Origin: Larkinella sp. C7
GTDB taxonomy: Bacteria > Bacteroidota > Bacteroidia > Cytophagales > Spirosomataceae
DNA length: 64,000 nt
Direction of reading: 5' to 3'
Assembly (NCBI RefSeq): GCF_006149005.1
Contig: NZ_VBSL01000003.1
Span: forward strand, 186,001-250,000
Shown: piece by piece, positions 8,347 to 18,079 of the stretch
Layout: every line of letters starts with the position of its first letter
Numbering within the stretch: the stretch's first letter is position 1
Program-made: the position numbers and the translations under genes
Notes under the pieces: generated by a model
Database searches by the model: none
Seen by the model: the letters and a program-made list of their open reading frames with translations, nothing else
Told to the model about the DNA's origin: nothing

Positions 8347-10134
8347 TTACCAGCCGGGATTCTGGATCAGTTTGGGATTCATTTCAATTTCCGTTTGCGG
8401 AATGGGCCAGACGGTGATGTTGTCTTTCCAGGTATACGGAATGGTGATGCTGCCCCAGATCTGGTTCACCCCGCTGCCCGGCGTAAACACCTTGTCTTTC
8501 AGCGATCCCCAGCGGAGTTCGTCGAAATAGTTGACGCCTTCGTTGACAAACTCAACCCGGCGTTCGTTGCGGATTCGTTCACGCAGATCGGCTTGTCCGG
8601 CTACCGTCGTGGCTGCCGAGGAATTCAGCAAACCAACCCCGGCGCGGGCGCGTACTTCGTTCACCAGCGCCACGGCTTCCGTCGTTTTGTTCTGCTCGTT
8701 GAGCGCTTCGGCCCACATCAGTAGTACGTCGGCGTAGCGGATGAGCGGAAAGTCGATCGGGCCAAACTGGCGGTTCAGCAACTCGGTCGAGCCTTCGTAG
8801 ACGAACTTGCGGTGCAGGTAAAAGAACTGACTCCGCGAATCGGTGAATAAGTCGAGCACCGGGGGCGTTTCGCTGCGCGATGGCCAGCGGTTGGTATACA
8901 CCTGATCGGCGCCGTTCTGCGGACGGCCCAGGTAGGTCGCATAAGGTACAATCACGTTGCTGAGCAGGCGGGGGTCGCGGTTCTGGTAGGCTTTCGCAAT
9001 CCGCTCCTCGTTGCCGTTCGGCAAATACAGGGCCATGTTGAGGCCCTTGTTGGTGCCGGTGGTGATTTCGGCTGCGGTCAGTCCGTTCCGGTAAAAGAAC
9101 ACCTCGCGCTTATCGGCAGGCATGCTGCTGTAGCCGGGAATGATGGCGTCCCAGTTGAATTTGGAACCGTCCTTGTTTTCATACAGGTCCACCACCGAAG
9201 TCGAAACGTAGTAGTTGTTCCAGCACGAACCGAACGACGAACGCGTTCCGCAATACCACTGGGTGGTGGAACCGTAGGTGTCGACGCCCGTATGCTGGAT
9301 CGAGAAAATCATTTCGTCCGACTGCTCGTTGACTTCCTTGAAGAGTTTGCTGTAGTCGGCAAAGAGTTTGTACCCGGCTTCTTTCACTTTGGCAAAATCG
9401 GCCGCGGCTTCGGCGTATTTTTTCTGGTAGAGGTACGCTTTGCCCCGCAGCGCATAGGCCGCGCCCTTCGTCACGTGTCCATAATTAGCCGCCTTGGCCA
9501 CGTATTTGGCCGGCAGGTTCGGTTCGTTGATGGCATCGGTCAAATCCTGAATCACCACTTCCCATACCTTTGCTTCTGTTTCGCGGGGACGGTTCATTTC
9601 GGGAACGGTAACGGGTTCGAGGTACACCGGAACGCCCTTATAGAGCTGGTTCAGGCGGAGGTAGAAATACGCCCGCAGGAATTTACACTCCGCAATCAGC
9701 CGCGCCTTTTTTTCAGCCGCCGAGGGCGACTTGGTCCCGATGTTGGCAATGGCGTCGTTGGCACGGTGGACGCCTTCGTAGAGTTCTTTCCAGGTGTTCA
9801 GAAACCGCCCGCTCGACGTGGTTGAGGTGGCATTGATCATGTCGTTGCCCCCGCGGCTCGAGGAAGTAAATCCCATGCCGTCCATCTGGTACAATTCCCG
9901 GTCGGACGCTCCCCCGGTCTGGATGCCCAGGCGCAGGGCATTATACACCCCGGTGACGCCGAGGTCGGTCAGGTTATCACTCGTCCACATGTTGGCCGAG
10001 CTGATCGAGCCGTAGGGCGTTGTGTCCAGCAGGTCGTTTTCGCAACTGCCGAGGCTAAGCACCATCATCAGGCCCAGGCCCGTTTTGTTGATGCCCGAAT
10101 AGCCAATAGTTTTTATCAATCGAAGGAAGTTCAT
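8347..10134 (-). CDS. SusD/RagB-family nutrient-binding lipoprotein
   Basis: The 595-residue protein has a signal peptide with lipobox LGSC (Cys near residue 31). It has the usual SusD features: an N-terminal segment starting LLDTTPYGSIS, TPR-like helices with repeated YLRLNQLYKGVPVY and GKAYLYQKKYAEAA patterns, and a C-terminal part with RYADVLLMWAEALN and ERRVEFVNEGVNYFDELRWG. It sits on the outer face of the outer membrane and captures ligand for its SusC partner, which lies 18 bases upstream in the same operon. The ligand cannot be told from the sequence; no carbohydrate-active enzyme is in this operon. Confidence 0.95.
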   Translation of the reverse strand: MNFLRLIKTIGYSGINKTGLGLMMVLSLGSCENDLLDTTPYGSISSANMWTSDNLTDLGVTGVYNALRLGIQTGGASDRELYQMDGMGFTSSSRGGNDMINATSTTSSGRFLNTWKELYEGVHRANDAIANIGTKSPSAAEKKARLIAECKFLRAYFYLRLNQLYKGVPVYLEPVTVPEMNRPRETEAKVWEVVIQDLTDAINEPNLPAKYVAKAANYGHVTKGAAYALRGKAYLYQKKYAEAAADFAKVKEAGYKLFADYSKLFKEVNEQSDEMIFSIQHTGVDTYGSTTQWYCGTRSSFGSCWNNYYVSTSVVDLYENKDGSKFNWDAIIPGYSSMPADKREVFFYRNGLTAAEITTGTNKGLNMALYLPNGNEERIAKAYQNRDPRLLSNVIVPYATYLGRPQNGADQVYTNRWPSRSETPPVLDLFTDSRSQFFYLHRKFVYEGSTELLNRQFGPIDFPLIRYADVLLMWAEALNEQNKTTEAVALVNEVRARAGVGLLNSSAATTVAGQADLRERIRNERRVEFVNEGVNYFDELRWGSLKDKVFTPGSGVNQIWGSITIPYTWKDNITVWPIPQTEIEMNPKLIQNPGW

Positions 10135-10152
10135 AGTCTTGGAGGGTGTCGA

Positions 10153-13100
10153 TTAAAACGTTACGTTCAGGCCCACGGCATACTGTTTCATGGTCGGGTA
10201 GGAGACGTTGGCCCCCACTTCCGGATCGAGACCCGGATACTTGGTGATCATGAAGACATTCTCGCCCGACAAAAACACCCGGGCGCGGCTCATGCCGATT
10301 TTAGCACCCCAGGCCGTCGGAATCGTGTAGCCGATCTGCAGGTTTTTCAGCTTGATGTAGGAAGCGTCATACAACCAGTAGCTGCTGGGAATATTCGTCT
10401 GACTATCCGAGTTGTATTTCAGGCGCGGAAATTTGCCGCCGATGTTGTTGGCCGGGTCGCTCGGGTTGGCGTCGTTATAATAATAGTGGTCGTCGGCGAT
10501 CCGGGTGCCGATCGAATTGGTCAGCGTCGTACGCGTTCCGTTGATCCCCGTCTGGTTATACAGGTATTTCATGCCGGCACTACCCGCCCAGAGCATCGAA
10601 AAATCGAACCCGCGCCAGGATGCACTGAGCGAAAGACCCATGATAAATTGGGGGGTGCTGCTTACGCCCGAAAACCGCTTGTCGAAATTGTTACCGTAGG
10701 TGCCGTCGCCGTTGACATCGGCATAAATCAGGTCCCCGTAGTACAATTGCCCTTTTCCGATCGTGCCGACCGGCTGGAACTTATACCCCTTGGCCATCAT
10801 CGCCTGCACCCACGCCAGGTCTTCGGGCGTCCGGATCATGCCGTCGGTTGGTCCGCCGTTGATGTTAACCGTTCCGTCGGAATTGGAATGGCTGCCGTCG
10901 CCCTTGTACACATCCAGGAGGTAATATTCATTGATCGGATGACCTTCCAGAATGCGGGTATCTCCCCCGCTCGACACCTGGCCAATGTTGGACGAATACA
11001 CCTGATTACCGGCGGCATCGGTCGTGTACCCTTCGACCAGGGAACCCCGGTAATTCGTCACCCGGTTGATGTTATACGCCACGTTGCCACTCACCGAAAA
11101 ATCGACTTCGCCAATTTTGTCGCGCCAGCCCAGCGTCAACTCCAGCCCTTTGTTGAGCACGCCCGCCGTGTTCTGGGTGGGAGCCGCTTTCGTTCCGGCG
11201 GTGAGGAAAATGGGCGGGGTCGTCAAAATACCGTCGGTCAGTTTGTGGTACCAGTCCAGTTCGAAATTCATCCGGCCCTTGAACAAGGCACCTTCCAGAC
11301 CGATGTCGGTAACGCTCGTCGATTCCCAGAGCAGCAGCGGATTGGCGTATTTGGCCTGCACCAGCCCCGTGGTGGCAACGCCGTTGAATGAGTAGGGGAC
11401 TTTGCCGTAAACCGCCTGGTAGTCGTAATCGCCCGATGCCCCAGCGGCATAGATGACGTTATTGTTCGCGCCGTTGTTCCCGAGTTTACCCCAGGATGCC
11501 CGCAGTTTCAGGCCCTGAATTTTTTCGTTCAGCCCGCGCAGGAACGGTTCTTCCGAGAGCCGCCAGCCGGCCGAGAACGAGGGGAAGACACCCCAGCGGC
11601 TTTCCGGTGCAAAACGCGACGAACCGTCGTACCGCAAATTGGCTTCAAACAGGTATTTCGACTGGTACGCGTAGTTGACCCGACCGAAATACGAACGCAT
11701 GGCGCGGTTATATTCCTGGCCACCCGCCGTGTTCGAGGTTTCACCCGCCGATCCCAGCGTGGTCGTGGAGTAGTCGATCAAACCGCGTTTCGAGGCATTG
11801 AAATCGTAATACCGGAAGTTGAATTGGTTGTAACCGACCAGGGCACCAAAATCATGGTCGCTCCCGAACGTCGTGCTGTAGCGCAGCACGTTGTCCAGCG
11901 TCAGCAGGTAATCCCGGTTGAACGAATAACCGGTCGTCAACTGGTCGGCGGGGGTCAACTGCACTTTCAGGGTGTTGGTCGAGAAATCCCAGCGTTCGGC
12001 TGGCCCGGCCAGCGCGTAGGAATTGCCTTCGTTGAACCGCGTCTGGTAGTTGACTTTCGGCTCCAGCGTAAGCCCTTTGGCCAGGGTTATGATGCCATAG
12101 AGGGTGGTATTGAACCGCGTGGTGCGGTCGAGCCCGCCGGTGCCGTCCAGATACGAGAAGATGTTGTTGACCGTGGTCGGTTCCTCCACGGCTACCGGAA
12201 AACCGTATTTCCCGTTGTAGTAGGGATAAATACCGGGATTGGTTTGCCACAAATATTGAAAGGCCAGATCGGTATTGGCTTTCCCGGCCGATTGCGTCGA
12301 GGCAAATGTTTGCGCCCCCAGGGTGAGGAACTTCGCAACTTTTGACTCGATGTTGGCCCGAAGCTGGAAGCGTTTGATGCCCGTATTCTGCATCACGCCC
12401 CGGTTGTCGAGGTAGCCAAGCGACATGTTGTACAACGATTTTTCGCCCCCGCCACTGACGGCAATGTTGTGGTTCTGGACAATTTCATTCCGGAATACCC
12501 AACTGGCCCAGTCGGTGTTGGGATAGGCCACATAGTTGGGAACGCCCCCCGCGCTGATGCCGTTGGGGTCTTTGTTGGCTTTTTCCCAGGTCTGGATCGT
12601 GTTGGCCGAATACACCTCTGCCACACCCACGTTCCGGTTGCTTTCGTTGAATAACCGCATGTAACGAACGTAGTCTGAAATGAATTCGGGGACGTTGCTC
12701 GGGCGGGCCGACGACAGGATGCCGGTATAGGTAACGGTCGTTTTCTTGGCTGATCCTTTTTTCGTCGTGATCAGAATCACGCCGTTGGCGGCCAAAGATC
12801 CGTAGATGGAAGCGGAAGCCGCATCTTTCAGGATCGACATGGATTCGATGTCGTTCGGGTTGACGGCGTCCATCGAGCCCTGCACCCCGTCGATGATGAC
12901 GAGCGCGTCGCTGTTGTTGAGCGTACCGGTTCCCCGAATCCGGATGGTGGCACCATCGGCACCCGGTTTTCCGGACGACTGCCGCACAAAGACCCCGGGC
13001 GCCAGACCCGCGAGGGACGACGAAACGTTGGTAACCGGCCGGCTTTCGATGCTTTTGGCCGTTACCGTGGCCACCGAACCCGTCAGGTTGACTTTTTTCT

Positions 13101-13515
13101 GGGTACCGTACCCCACCACCACGACTTCGCTGAGGGCCTGCATGTCGGGGGCCATGGTCACATTGATGGTTGTTTGCGCGCCCACCACAATTTCCTGTAG
13201 GGTATAACCGATAAACGAGAAGACGAGCGTTGCCCCCTGATCGACGGCAATCCGGTATTTTCCGTCGGCGTCGGTTGTGGTGCCGCGCGTGGTGCCTTTC
13301 ACCTGAATGCTGACGCCGGGGAGTCCTTTGCCGGTTTCGTCGGTCACGGAGCCGGTGATGGTTTCCTCCGCGGCAGACGACCTGTGGATCAACGGGCCGC
13401 TTCCCGCCGGGGCCGCCACCACCGACCCGGTTGCCAGGCAAAGGCCGAGAAGGGGGCACAGCCAACCGATCGGTCGGCCATACTGCAAAATCAGAGAACG
13501 TATAGATCGCTTCAT
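10153..13515 (-). CDS. SusC/RagA-family TonB-dependent outer-membrane transporter
   Basis: With the start at 13515 the protein has 1120 residues and a normal signal peptide (MKRSIRSLILQYG...). The frame can extend to 13551, adding 12 residues. A carboxypeptidase-regulatory-like domain (ITGSVTDETGKGLPGVSIQV) is followed by the TonB-box region (SEVVVVGYGTQKK), the plug (IRIRGTGTLNNSDALVIIDG, SILKDAASASIYGSLAANGV) and a large beta barrel ending in aromatic residue F. It imports the ligand held by the downstream SusD partner, using TonB energy. No anti-sigma or HTCS gene is directly beside it, so its control is not evident here. Confidence 0.95.
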   Translation of the reverse strand: MKRSIRSLILQYGRPIGWLCPLLGLCLATGSVVAAPAGSGPLIHRSSAAEETITGSVTDETGKGLPGVSIQVKGTTRGTTTDADGKYRIAVDQGATLVFSFIGYTLQEIVVGAQTTINVTMAPDMQALSEVVVVGYGTQKKVNLTGSVATVTAKSIESRPVTNVSSSLAGLAPGVFVRQSSGKPGADGATIRIRGTGTLNNSDALVIIDGVQGSMDAVNPNDIESMSILKDAASASIYGSLAANGVILITTKKGSAKKTTVTYTGILSSARPSNVPEFISDYVRYMRLFNESNRNVGVAEVYSANTIQTWEKANKDPNGISAGGVPNYVAYPNTDWASWVFRNEIVQNHNIAVSGGGEKSLYNMSLGYLDNRGVMQNTGIKRFQLRANIESKVAKFLTLGAQTFASTQSAGKANTDLAFQYLWQTNPGIYPYYNGKYGFPVAVEEPTTVNNIFSYLDGTGGLDRTTRFNTTLYGIITLAKGLTLEPKVNYQTRFNEGNSYALAGPAERWDFSTNTLKVQLTPADQLTTGYSFNRDYLLTLDNVLRYSTTFGSDHDFGALVGYNQFNFRYYDFNASKRGLIDYSTTTLGSAGETSNTAGGQEYNRAMRSYFGRVNYAYQSKYLFEANLRYDGSSRFAPESRWGVFPSFSAGWRLSEEPFLRGLNEKIQGLKLRASWGKLGNNGANNNVIYAAGASGDYDYQAVYGKVPYSFNGVATTGLVQAKYANPLLLWESTSVTDIGLEGALFKGRMNFELDWYHKLTDGILTTPPIFLTAGTKAAPTQNTAGVLNKGLELTLGWRDKIGEVDFSVSGNVAYNINRVTNYRGSLVEGYTTDAAGNQVYSSNIGQVSSGGDTRILEGHPINEYYLLDVYKGDGSHSNSDGTVNINGGPTDGMIRTPEDLAWVQAMMAKGYKFQPVGTIGKGQLYYGDLIYADVNGDGTYGNNFDKRFSGVSSTPQFIMGLSLSASWRGFDFSMLWAGSAGMKYLYNQTGINGTRTTLTNSIGTRIADDHYYYNDANPSDPANNIGGKFPRLKYNSDSQTNIPSSYWLYDASYIKLKNLQIGYTIPTAWGAKIGMSRARVFLSGENVFMITKYPGLDPEVGANVSYPTMKQYAVGLNVTF

Positions 13516-13865
13516 ACTGGATGGATTGATTGGTTTAAGGTATTGGGTCAATTAGGTTATTGGTTCACTACAAATCGGCGGATTCAAACTGGTGGAGAAC
13601 CGCATTAAGGCGCAATGGGGGCAAGTCGGCTGGAATTCTCATCGAAGCGCGCAGGCGCTGACGGAGAAACGGACGGCGGTTCATACGGGCAGGGTTGAAG
13701 GGTGCGTAGTCGGTGCGGTATTCGAAAATACATTCAGATTCCGCATCCTAATAGCAAAATACGATCATTGTAAAGCATTTTTTTGATAAAAAATTTGCAG
13801 AATTTATCGTTTAATTTGCAACTTTCTATTTCAACTGTTCCTGATTAGCAAATTGCTCTGTAAAA

Positions 13866-13913
13866 AAATACCGGTCTGGCCGCGCCATTCACAGGCGGAC
13901 CGGACCGGTATTT
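13866..13913 (-). terminator. Strong factor-independent terminator
   Basis: AAATACCGGTC and its exact complement enclose a further short CCGC/GCGG stem. On the minus strand the hairpin runs into TATTTTTTTAC. It follows the gene fragment ending at 13940 and the response regulator ending at 14055. Confidence 0.85.
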
Positions 13914-13939
13914 GACCATCGCCCGTCACTGGTGCGGGT

Positions 13940-14044
13940 TTAGATGAATCCGTAGTAGCGGAGCGCTTCACCCGGCACATTGGCGCGTAAGTCTCCTGCG
14001 GCAGCCGTGGAAATCCAGGTGGGATTGTGGGGGACTAATTGTAT
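13940..14044 (-). pseudogene. C-terminal remnant of a lost gene, possibly amidohydrolase-like
   Basis: A frame without a start codon reads PTWISTAAAGDLRANVPG followed by EALRYYGFI and a stop. The last residues look like the conserved ending of amidohydrolase-2 enzymes (often NALRFYGF), but the match is short. It sits between the response regulator stop and an intact terminator. This suggests that the body of a gene was deleted and its 3' end and terminator stayed behind. Confidence 0.35.
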
Positions 14045-14054
14045 TCAACCCGGT

Positions 14055-14492
14055 TCAAAGGTCCCGGGAGGCAAACCGGTTGGGGTGCAGACAGTTTGAC
14101 CAGTAGTCGATAATGGCTTGCAGTTGCGTAGTGATGTCGGCCATATTGCTCTTTTTTTCGAAGAAACCCTGAATAGTCAGGTCGTAAGCCTCTTCGACGA
14201 GATGCTTGTAAACCGGGTGAGTAAAAAAGATAAAAGGAATGGCCCGCTTGCGCAAGCCATTGTCCTGCTCGATCTGTCGCCGAAGCTCCAGGCCCGTCAT
14301 GGTATGCATAGTCACTTCCGAGATGATCAGAAAAGGGCGTTGGTCCGTGGTACGCAGAAAATCAATGGCGTCTTGCCCCCGGGTAAAAACCACAACCGGA
14401 TTATGGGGGGCGGTCTGCTGAAGAATTGGTACTAAAATTTCGTGATCATCTTCGTCATCATCGATTAATACAATTGGCCCCTTTGTTTCCAT
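14055..14492 (-). CDS. Single-domain response regulator with Glu at the phosphoacceptor position
   Basis: The start at 14492 is chosen because it is preceded by an AAGGAAAG ribosome binding site and gives a normal receiver N-terminus (METKGPIVLIDDDEDD). The frame itself runs up to 14609. The 145-residue protein is a receiver domain only, with acidic pocket Asp11-Asp13, switch Thr91 and Lys113. At the phosphorylation position, where LIISDV would be expected, the sequence is LIISEV (Glu59, codon GAA). Glu often mimics phospho-Asp, so this may be constitutively active or phosphorylation-independent. It is divergent from another receiver gene. Confidence 0.85.
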   Translation of the reverse strand: METKGPIVLIDDDEDDHEILVPILQQTAPHNPVVVFTRGQDAIDFLRTTDQRPFLIISEVTMHTMTGLELRRQIEQDNGLRKRAIPFIFFTHPVYKHLVEEAYDLTIQGFFEKKSNMADITTQLQAIIDYWSNCLHPNRFASRDL

Positions 14493-14708
14493 GCTTTCCT
14501 TTTCGTAGGTTTTTATCAGAACATAACTGAAGGGCTGCCCAAGTGTTTGATAAAACCCGCAGTTCGAGTATACGGCTTTTTGGGAACGGTTATTGAGGGA
14601 ACAATCCAAGGGAATTCTGGTTATATCCTGAACGATTTCTTACCCTGGCAGGGAATTTTTGCCCTCTGGAAAGAGTTATGTAGCTGCTCAAGATTTAAAC
14701 GATAGCCC

Positions 14709-15131
14709 TTGAAATATCCTGTTTGTGAAACCCCCTGTGTTTTTGTGGTTGATGATGATGAAGACGATCAGTTTTTAATTCAGCACGTCTTTGGCCACCA
14801 CAGCCCTGAGTGTCGGATTAACAGCATCATGAATGGGGTTGAACTTCTGGATGCCCTGGCAGCGGTCGAGTTGTTGCCCGCCCTGGTGTTGTTAGATTTG
14901 AACATGCCCGTTATGGGTGGCCTGGAAGCCCTGGCGCTGATTCGAAAGGAGCCAAAGTATGATAGCCTGCCGGTTGTCATCCTGACGACCTCCAACCAGA
15001 CCATCGATCAGCAGCGGGCTCTGGAATTGGGAGCAAACGGGTTTGTGACCAAACCGTTATTGCTGCAAGAGTACAACCAACTCATCCTGACGCTGCGAAA
15101 ACAATGGCTGATCGGTCGCTGCATCGGCTGA
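14709..15131 (+). CDS. Single-domain response regulator (CheY/Rcp1-like)
   Basis: This 140-residue receiver has the full set of residues: Asp15-Asp17 (VVDDDEDD), phosphoacceptor Asp63 (LLDLNMPVMGG), Thr93 and Lys115 (GFVTKP). It has no DNA-binding output. The only usable start before the receiver core is TTG at 14709, because an in-frame TAG lies six bases upstream. Rcp1-like proteins usually pair with GAF/PAS histidine kinases, but none is adjacent. It converges with the large secreted protein gene 15 bases away. Confidence 0.85.
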   Translation: MKYPVCETPCVFVVDDDEDDQFLIQHVFGHHSPECRINSIMNGVELLDALAAVELLPALVLLDLNMPVMGGLEALALIRKEPKYDSLPVVILTTSNQTIDQQRALELGANGFVTKPLLLQEYNQLILTLRKQWLIGRCIG

Positions 15132-15146
15132 TGGTTCGTTTCGCTG

Positions 15147-17981
15147 CTAGTGCTTAACCACTTTGATTGCCACGCTTTTCAATCCGTTCGTTACGCGTAA
15201 CAGCAGGAGCCCCGCCGGTTGCTGACGAACCGGTAAATGCTGCCACTCAACCACCCGGGCCGCGTCAATGTGTCGCTGGCCGACCAGCCGCCCCCCGGCA
15301 TCCGTCAGTTGCAACCGGAGCGGCTGGCCTTCCGCCCCCCGGATTTCGACCACCACCTGATCCGAAACCGGGTTGCCCAACACCGTCACCGCAAGCTGCG
15401 AAGCGGTTTCGGCCGACATCCGGGCCGCCGAAGGACAACGCAGCGGTTTGCCCGAATCTTTCAACACATAGGTGCTGCCCTGTACCCGTCCATACACCAA
15501 CCGCGACGTGTTGTCTTTTAACTCGGCCGGTACCGTGAAACTGTAGGCATGAGCGCCGTTGCCCTTGCCCGCATTTTTCAGATCGTCGCGGTAGATATTG
15601 GCCACCGTGCTGCCCAAAACCGTGTCCCCCGTGTAAAATTCTACGGTCAGTGGCGTATTGGGTTTGTTCCGATCCCAGACCCAGCCCCGGATGGTGCCGC
15701 ACTCGACCTTGTCCAGATAGCCGTCGAAACTCCCTGTTACCGCGGTCGCCGATGTTGGCAGAACCGTAAACACGAAACTGACACTGTTCGTGTTTCGGGC
15801 ATCATCGGAAGCCTGGTACGACAATACAAACGTTCCGGCCACTTTGGGGGTGCCGCTGATGATCCGGTCGAAGGGGTCGAAATCCAGTCCGGCGGGTAAA
15901 TTATCCAGGGTGTAAAAAAGCAGATCTTCCCCTTCCGGGTCCGTAAAGGCCGCCAGGGTTCCCGAGAACGGGACATCCACCTGCGCCGTGATGGGCGTAA
16001 TTAAAATGGTTGGGGTCGGGGGCACCGGGGGCTTATTTTCCGGTTCGCGACCCGTCCGACAAGTGAGTGCTTTCGGCGAACCCTTCAGGATGAAACTACT
16101 GCCCCGAACGCGGGCCGACAAACTGTGTGGGTTACGGTCTTTTATTTGTTCCGGAATTGAAAAAATGAACGCATGGTGGCCATTTCCTTTGCCCGCCGTG
16201 AGCAGATCCTGCCGAAATTCGCCGGCAGTCAGCATCCCGATCACATTGGGGCCATCCAGAATCTCGACGGAAACGGGCGTATTGGGTTTGTTGCCATCCC
16301 AGGCCCAGCCCCGAAATGTACCGCAATCGGCACCGTAGACATAGCCGTCGAACGAGCCCGTCGCCGATGGGTGAACGATCTCCAGAGCCGGGGTAATGGT
16401 GGCCTGGCAACTGCCCCGGCTACAGGTGACCGAATACGTCCTGAGACCGGTTACCGCCGTCGGCACCGGAATGAAGGGGCCGGTTCCCCGCTGGCCATCC
16501 GGCCCCGTCCAGGCGATCTGACCGGTTTCGCAACCCTCCATCGTAAGCAGGACGCCCGGCGTGTTTTGCACAAGGGGAGACGCGGTTCCATTGGAGGTAT
16601 ACGTCAGGGTTGGCGTGGTGCAGGCCGATTCCTTTACAGCCACTAACCAGAAATCCGTAAGTCCTTTCGAATTTTCCGTTTTATCCCCACTGGCGTTGGA
16701 ATAGGATCGGCCCAGCAGATAAAAATTGCCGATGGCGCTTTGGCAAGCGCTGAACAGAATGTCCTCATCGGCCCCCCCCAGGGTTTTATCCCACACCCAG
16801 GCACCGTCTGAGCCCAGTTTAACAACCCAGTAGTCCCAGTCTCCCCGGCTATTTTCCGACTTGATCGCATTCCGGTTCGATTGGGACATGCCACCGGCCA
16901 GAAAACCGTCATCGGCGGTTTTGATGATGTTGAGCCCGTTTTCCTGACTGGCCCCTCCCAGGGTTTTGTCCCAGCGTTTGTTTCCATTCGCATCGACACT
17001 GACGACCCAGTAGTCGGAAGAACCGAAAGAATTCTCCGATTTTTCAAAACCCTGGTTGGAATAGGAAACCCCGGTCACCACCACCCCGCCATCAGCCGTA
17101 GCGACCCCGGACGCTGGCGTGTCTTCGCGGTCCCCGCCGATGGTTTTATCCCAGATTTTCGTCCCATCTTCGTCTATTTTGACCAGCCAGTAATCACTAA
17201 AATCCGTATTGGTCCCGCGCACGTTTTCGGTTTTGTCGCCACCCGCGTTGGACCACGACAAACCCACCAGCACGAACTGGCCGTCTGAGGTCGGAACAAT
17301 CCCTGACACCGCCTGAAAGGCAGGACCGCCGTAGCTTTTATCCCATAGTTTATTTCCATCCAGATCGATCCGGATCACCCAGTAGTCTCCTTCTCCTTTC
17401 AAAGGAGCCGTTCGGTCCAGATGGGGGGAAGAACTGGAGGTGCCTGTTAACAGATACCCTGCATGGTCCGGAAGAACCGCAATACCCGAAATCTCCTCCG
17501 GAAATTCGCCCCCAAAAGTTTTTTCCCAGCTTTTGTTCCCATTCGCGTCGATCTTAAGGACCCAGAAATCACCGTATCCCCGTCCATCCTCCGATTTGTC
17601 CCCCCCTTTGTTGGAATCAGATCCTCCTCCCAGCAGAAAACCGCCATCGGGTGTTGCCACGATGGTATTTAAATTATCATAACCGCTTCCTCCGTAGGCT
17701 TTATCCCAGAGCTTGTTCCCATCGGCGTCGATTTTGACAATCCAAATATCCGAGGCCCCCAGATTGTTGACGGATTTATCACCACCGATCCCCGATGAGG
17801 AAGATCCGCCGAGAAGAAACCCGCCTTCAGTTGGAAGAATGATTCGGGCCTCGTCAAAATCATTTCCGCCGATGGTTTTATCGAAAACGTTGGCAACCTG
17901 CGCACGCAGACAGGTGCTTACGAAGAGGAACAGTACCGGCAGCCACCGGCGATTAAACGGCATCCATAAAGCGTTTTTCAT
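15147..17981 (-). CDS. Large secreted repeat protein with T9SS-type sorting domain (7-repeat propeller head)
   Basis: The start at 17981 gives a signal peptide (MKNALWMPFNRRWLPVLFLF) and a 944-residue protein; the frame extends to 18035. Residues 33-452 hold seven repeats of about 60 residues, each starting WDKTxGG, with GGFLLGGxS and DYWVVKID; this is probably a beta propeller. Residues 453-535 are Ig-like. Two ~100-residue modules with RGWAWD(G/R)NKPNTP follow (residues 542-641 and 750-850), separated by a putative-Ig (He_PIG-like) segment (residues 650-742). Residues 856-944 are a T9SS type A sorting domain (VTVLGNPVSDQVVVEI). It is likely exported and attached to the surface. Its tail is nearly identical at DNA level to that of the next gene. 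Confidence 0.8.
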   Translation of the reverse strand: MKNALWMPFNRRWLPVLFLFVSTCLRAQVANVFDKTIGGNDFDEARIILPTEGGFLLGGSSSSGIGGDKSVNNLGASDIWIVKIDADGNKLWDKAYGGSGYDNLNTIVATPDGGFLLGGGSDSNKGGDKSEDGRGYGDFWVLKIDANGNKSWEKTFGGEFPEEISGIAVLPDHAGYLLTGTSSSSPHLDRTAPLKGEGDYWVIRIDLDGNKLWDKSYGGPAFQAVSGIVPTSDGQFVLVGLSWSNAGGDKTENVRGTNTDFSDYWLVKIDEDGTKIWDKTIGGDREDTPASGVATADGGVVVTGVSYSNQGFEKSENSFGSSDYWVVSVDANGNKRWDKTLGGASQENGLNIIKTADDGFLAGGMSQSNRNAIKSENSRGDWDYWVVKLGSDGAWVWDKTLGGADEDILFSACQSAIGNFYLLGRSYSNASGDKTENSKGLTDFWLVAVKESACTTPTLTYTSNGTASPLVQNTPGVLLTMEGCETGQIAWTGPDGQRGTGPFIPVPTAVTGLRTYSVTCSRGSCQATITPALEIVHPSATGSFDGYVYGADCGTFRGWAWDGNKPNTPVSVEILDGPNVIGMLTAGEFRQDLLTAGKGNGHHAFIFSIPEQIKDRNPHSLSARVRGSSFILKGSPKALTCRTGREPENKPPVPPTPTILITPITAQVDVPFSGTLAAFTDPEGEDLLFYTLDNLPAGLDFDPFDRIISGTPKVAGTFVLSYQASDDARNTNSVSFVFTVLPTSATAVTGSFDGYLDKVECGTIRGWVWDRNKPNTPLTVEFYTGDTVLGSTVANIYRDDLKNAGKGNGAHAYSFTVPAELKDNTSRLVYGRVQGSTYVLKDSGKPLRCPSAARMSAETASQLAVTVLGNPVSDQVVVEIRGAEGQPLRLQLTDAGGRLVGQRHIDAARVVEWQHLPVRQQPAGLLLLRVTNGLKSVAIKVVKH
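15258..15416 (-). repeat. 159-base near-identical repeat, copy 1 (sorting domain)
   Basis: This part of the sorting-domain coding region differs at only three positions from 18191-18349. All three seen are T/C changes. The flanking modules are much less alike, which points to recent duplication or gene conversion of the tail. Confidence 0.9.
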
Positions 17982-18010
17982 GATACGATAGTTATTGGTT
18001 TTGATCAATG

Positions 18011-18053
18011 GGAACGGGCTGTCGGGCTCTGGCATCGAACAGTGACCCGTTCC
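18011..18053 (-). terminator. Possible weak hairpin between the two secreted protein genes
   Basis: GGAACGGG and CCCGTTCC pair over eight bases with a 27-base interior. It lies between the stop at 18080 and the next gene's start at 17981, both on the minus strand. There is no T run, so the two genes may still be co-transcribed. Confidence 0.25.
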
Positions 18054-18079
18054 TTTACCGATCTGATCGCTTATCCTAT

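Noticed and set aside
12485-13465. Minus-strand frame of 326 codons within the SusC gene
   Set aside because: It is the same strand in another frame of the SusC gene, with Arg/His/Gly-rich composition typical of an out-of-frame translation.
14048-14072. Possible tRNA T-arm-like sequence
   Set aside because: GGTTCAAAGG resembles a T-loop, but no acceptor or anticodon stems fit, and it overlaps the response regulator end.
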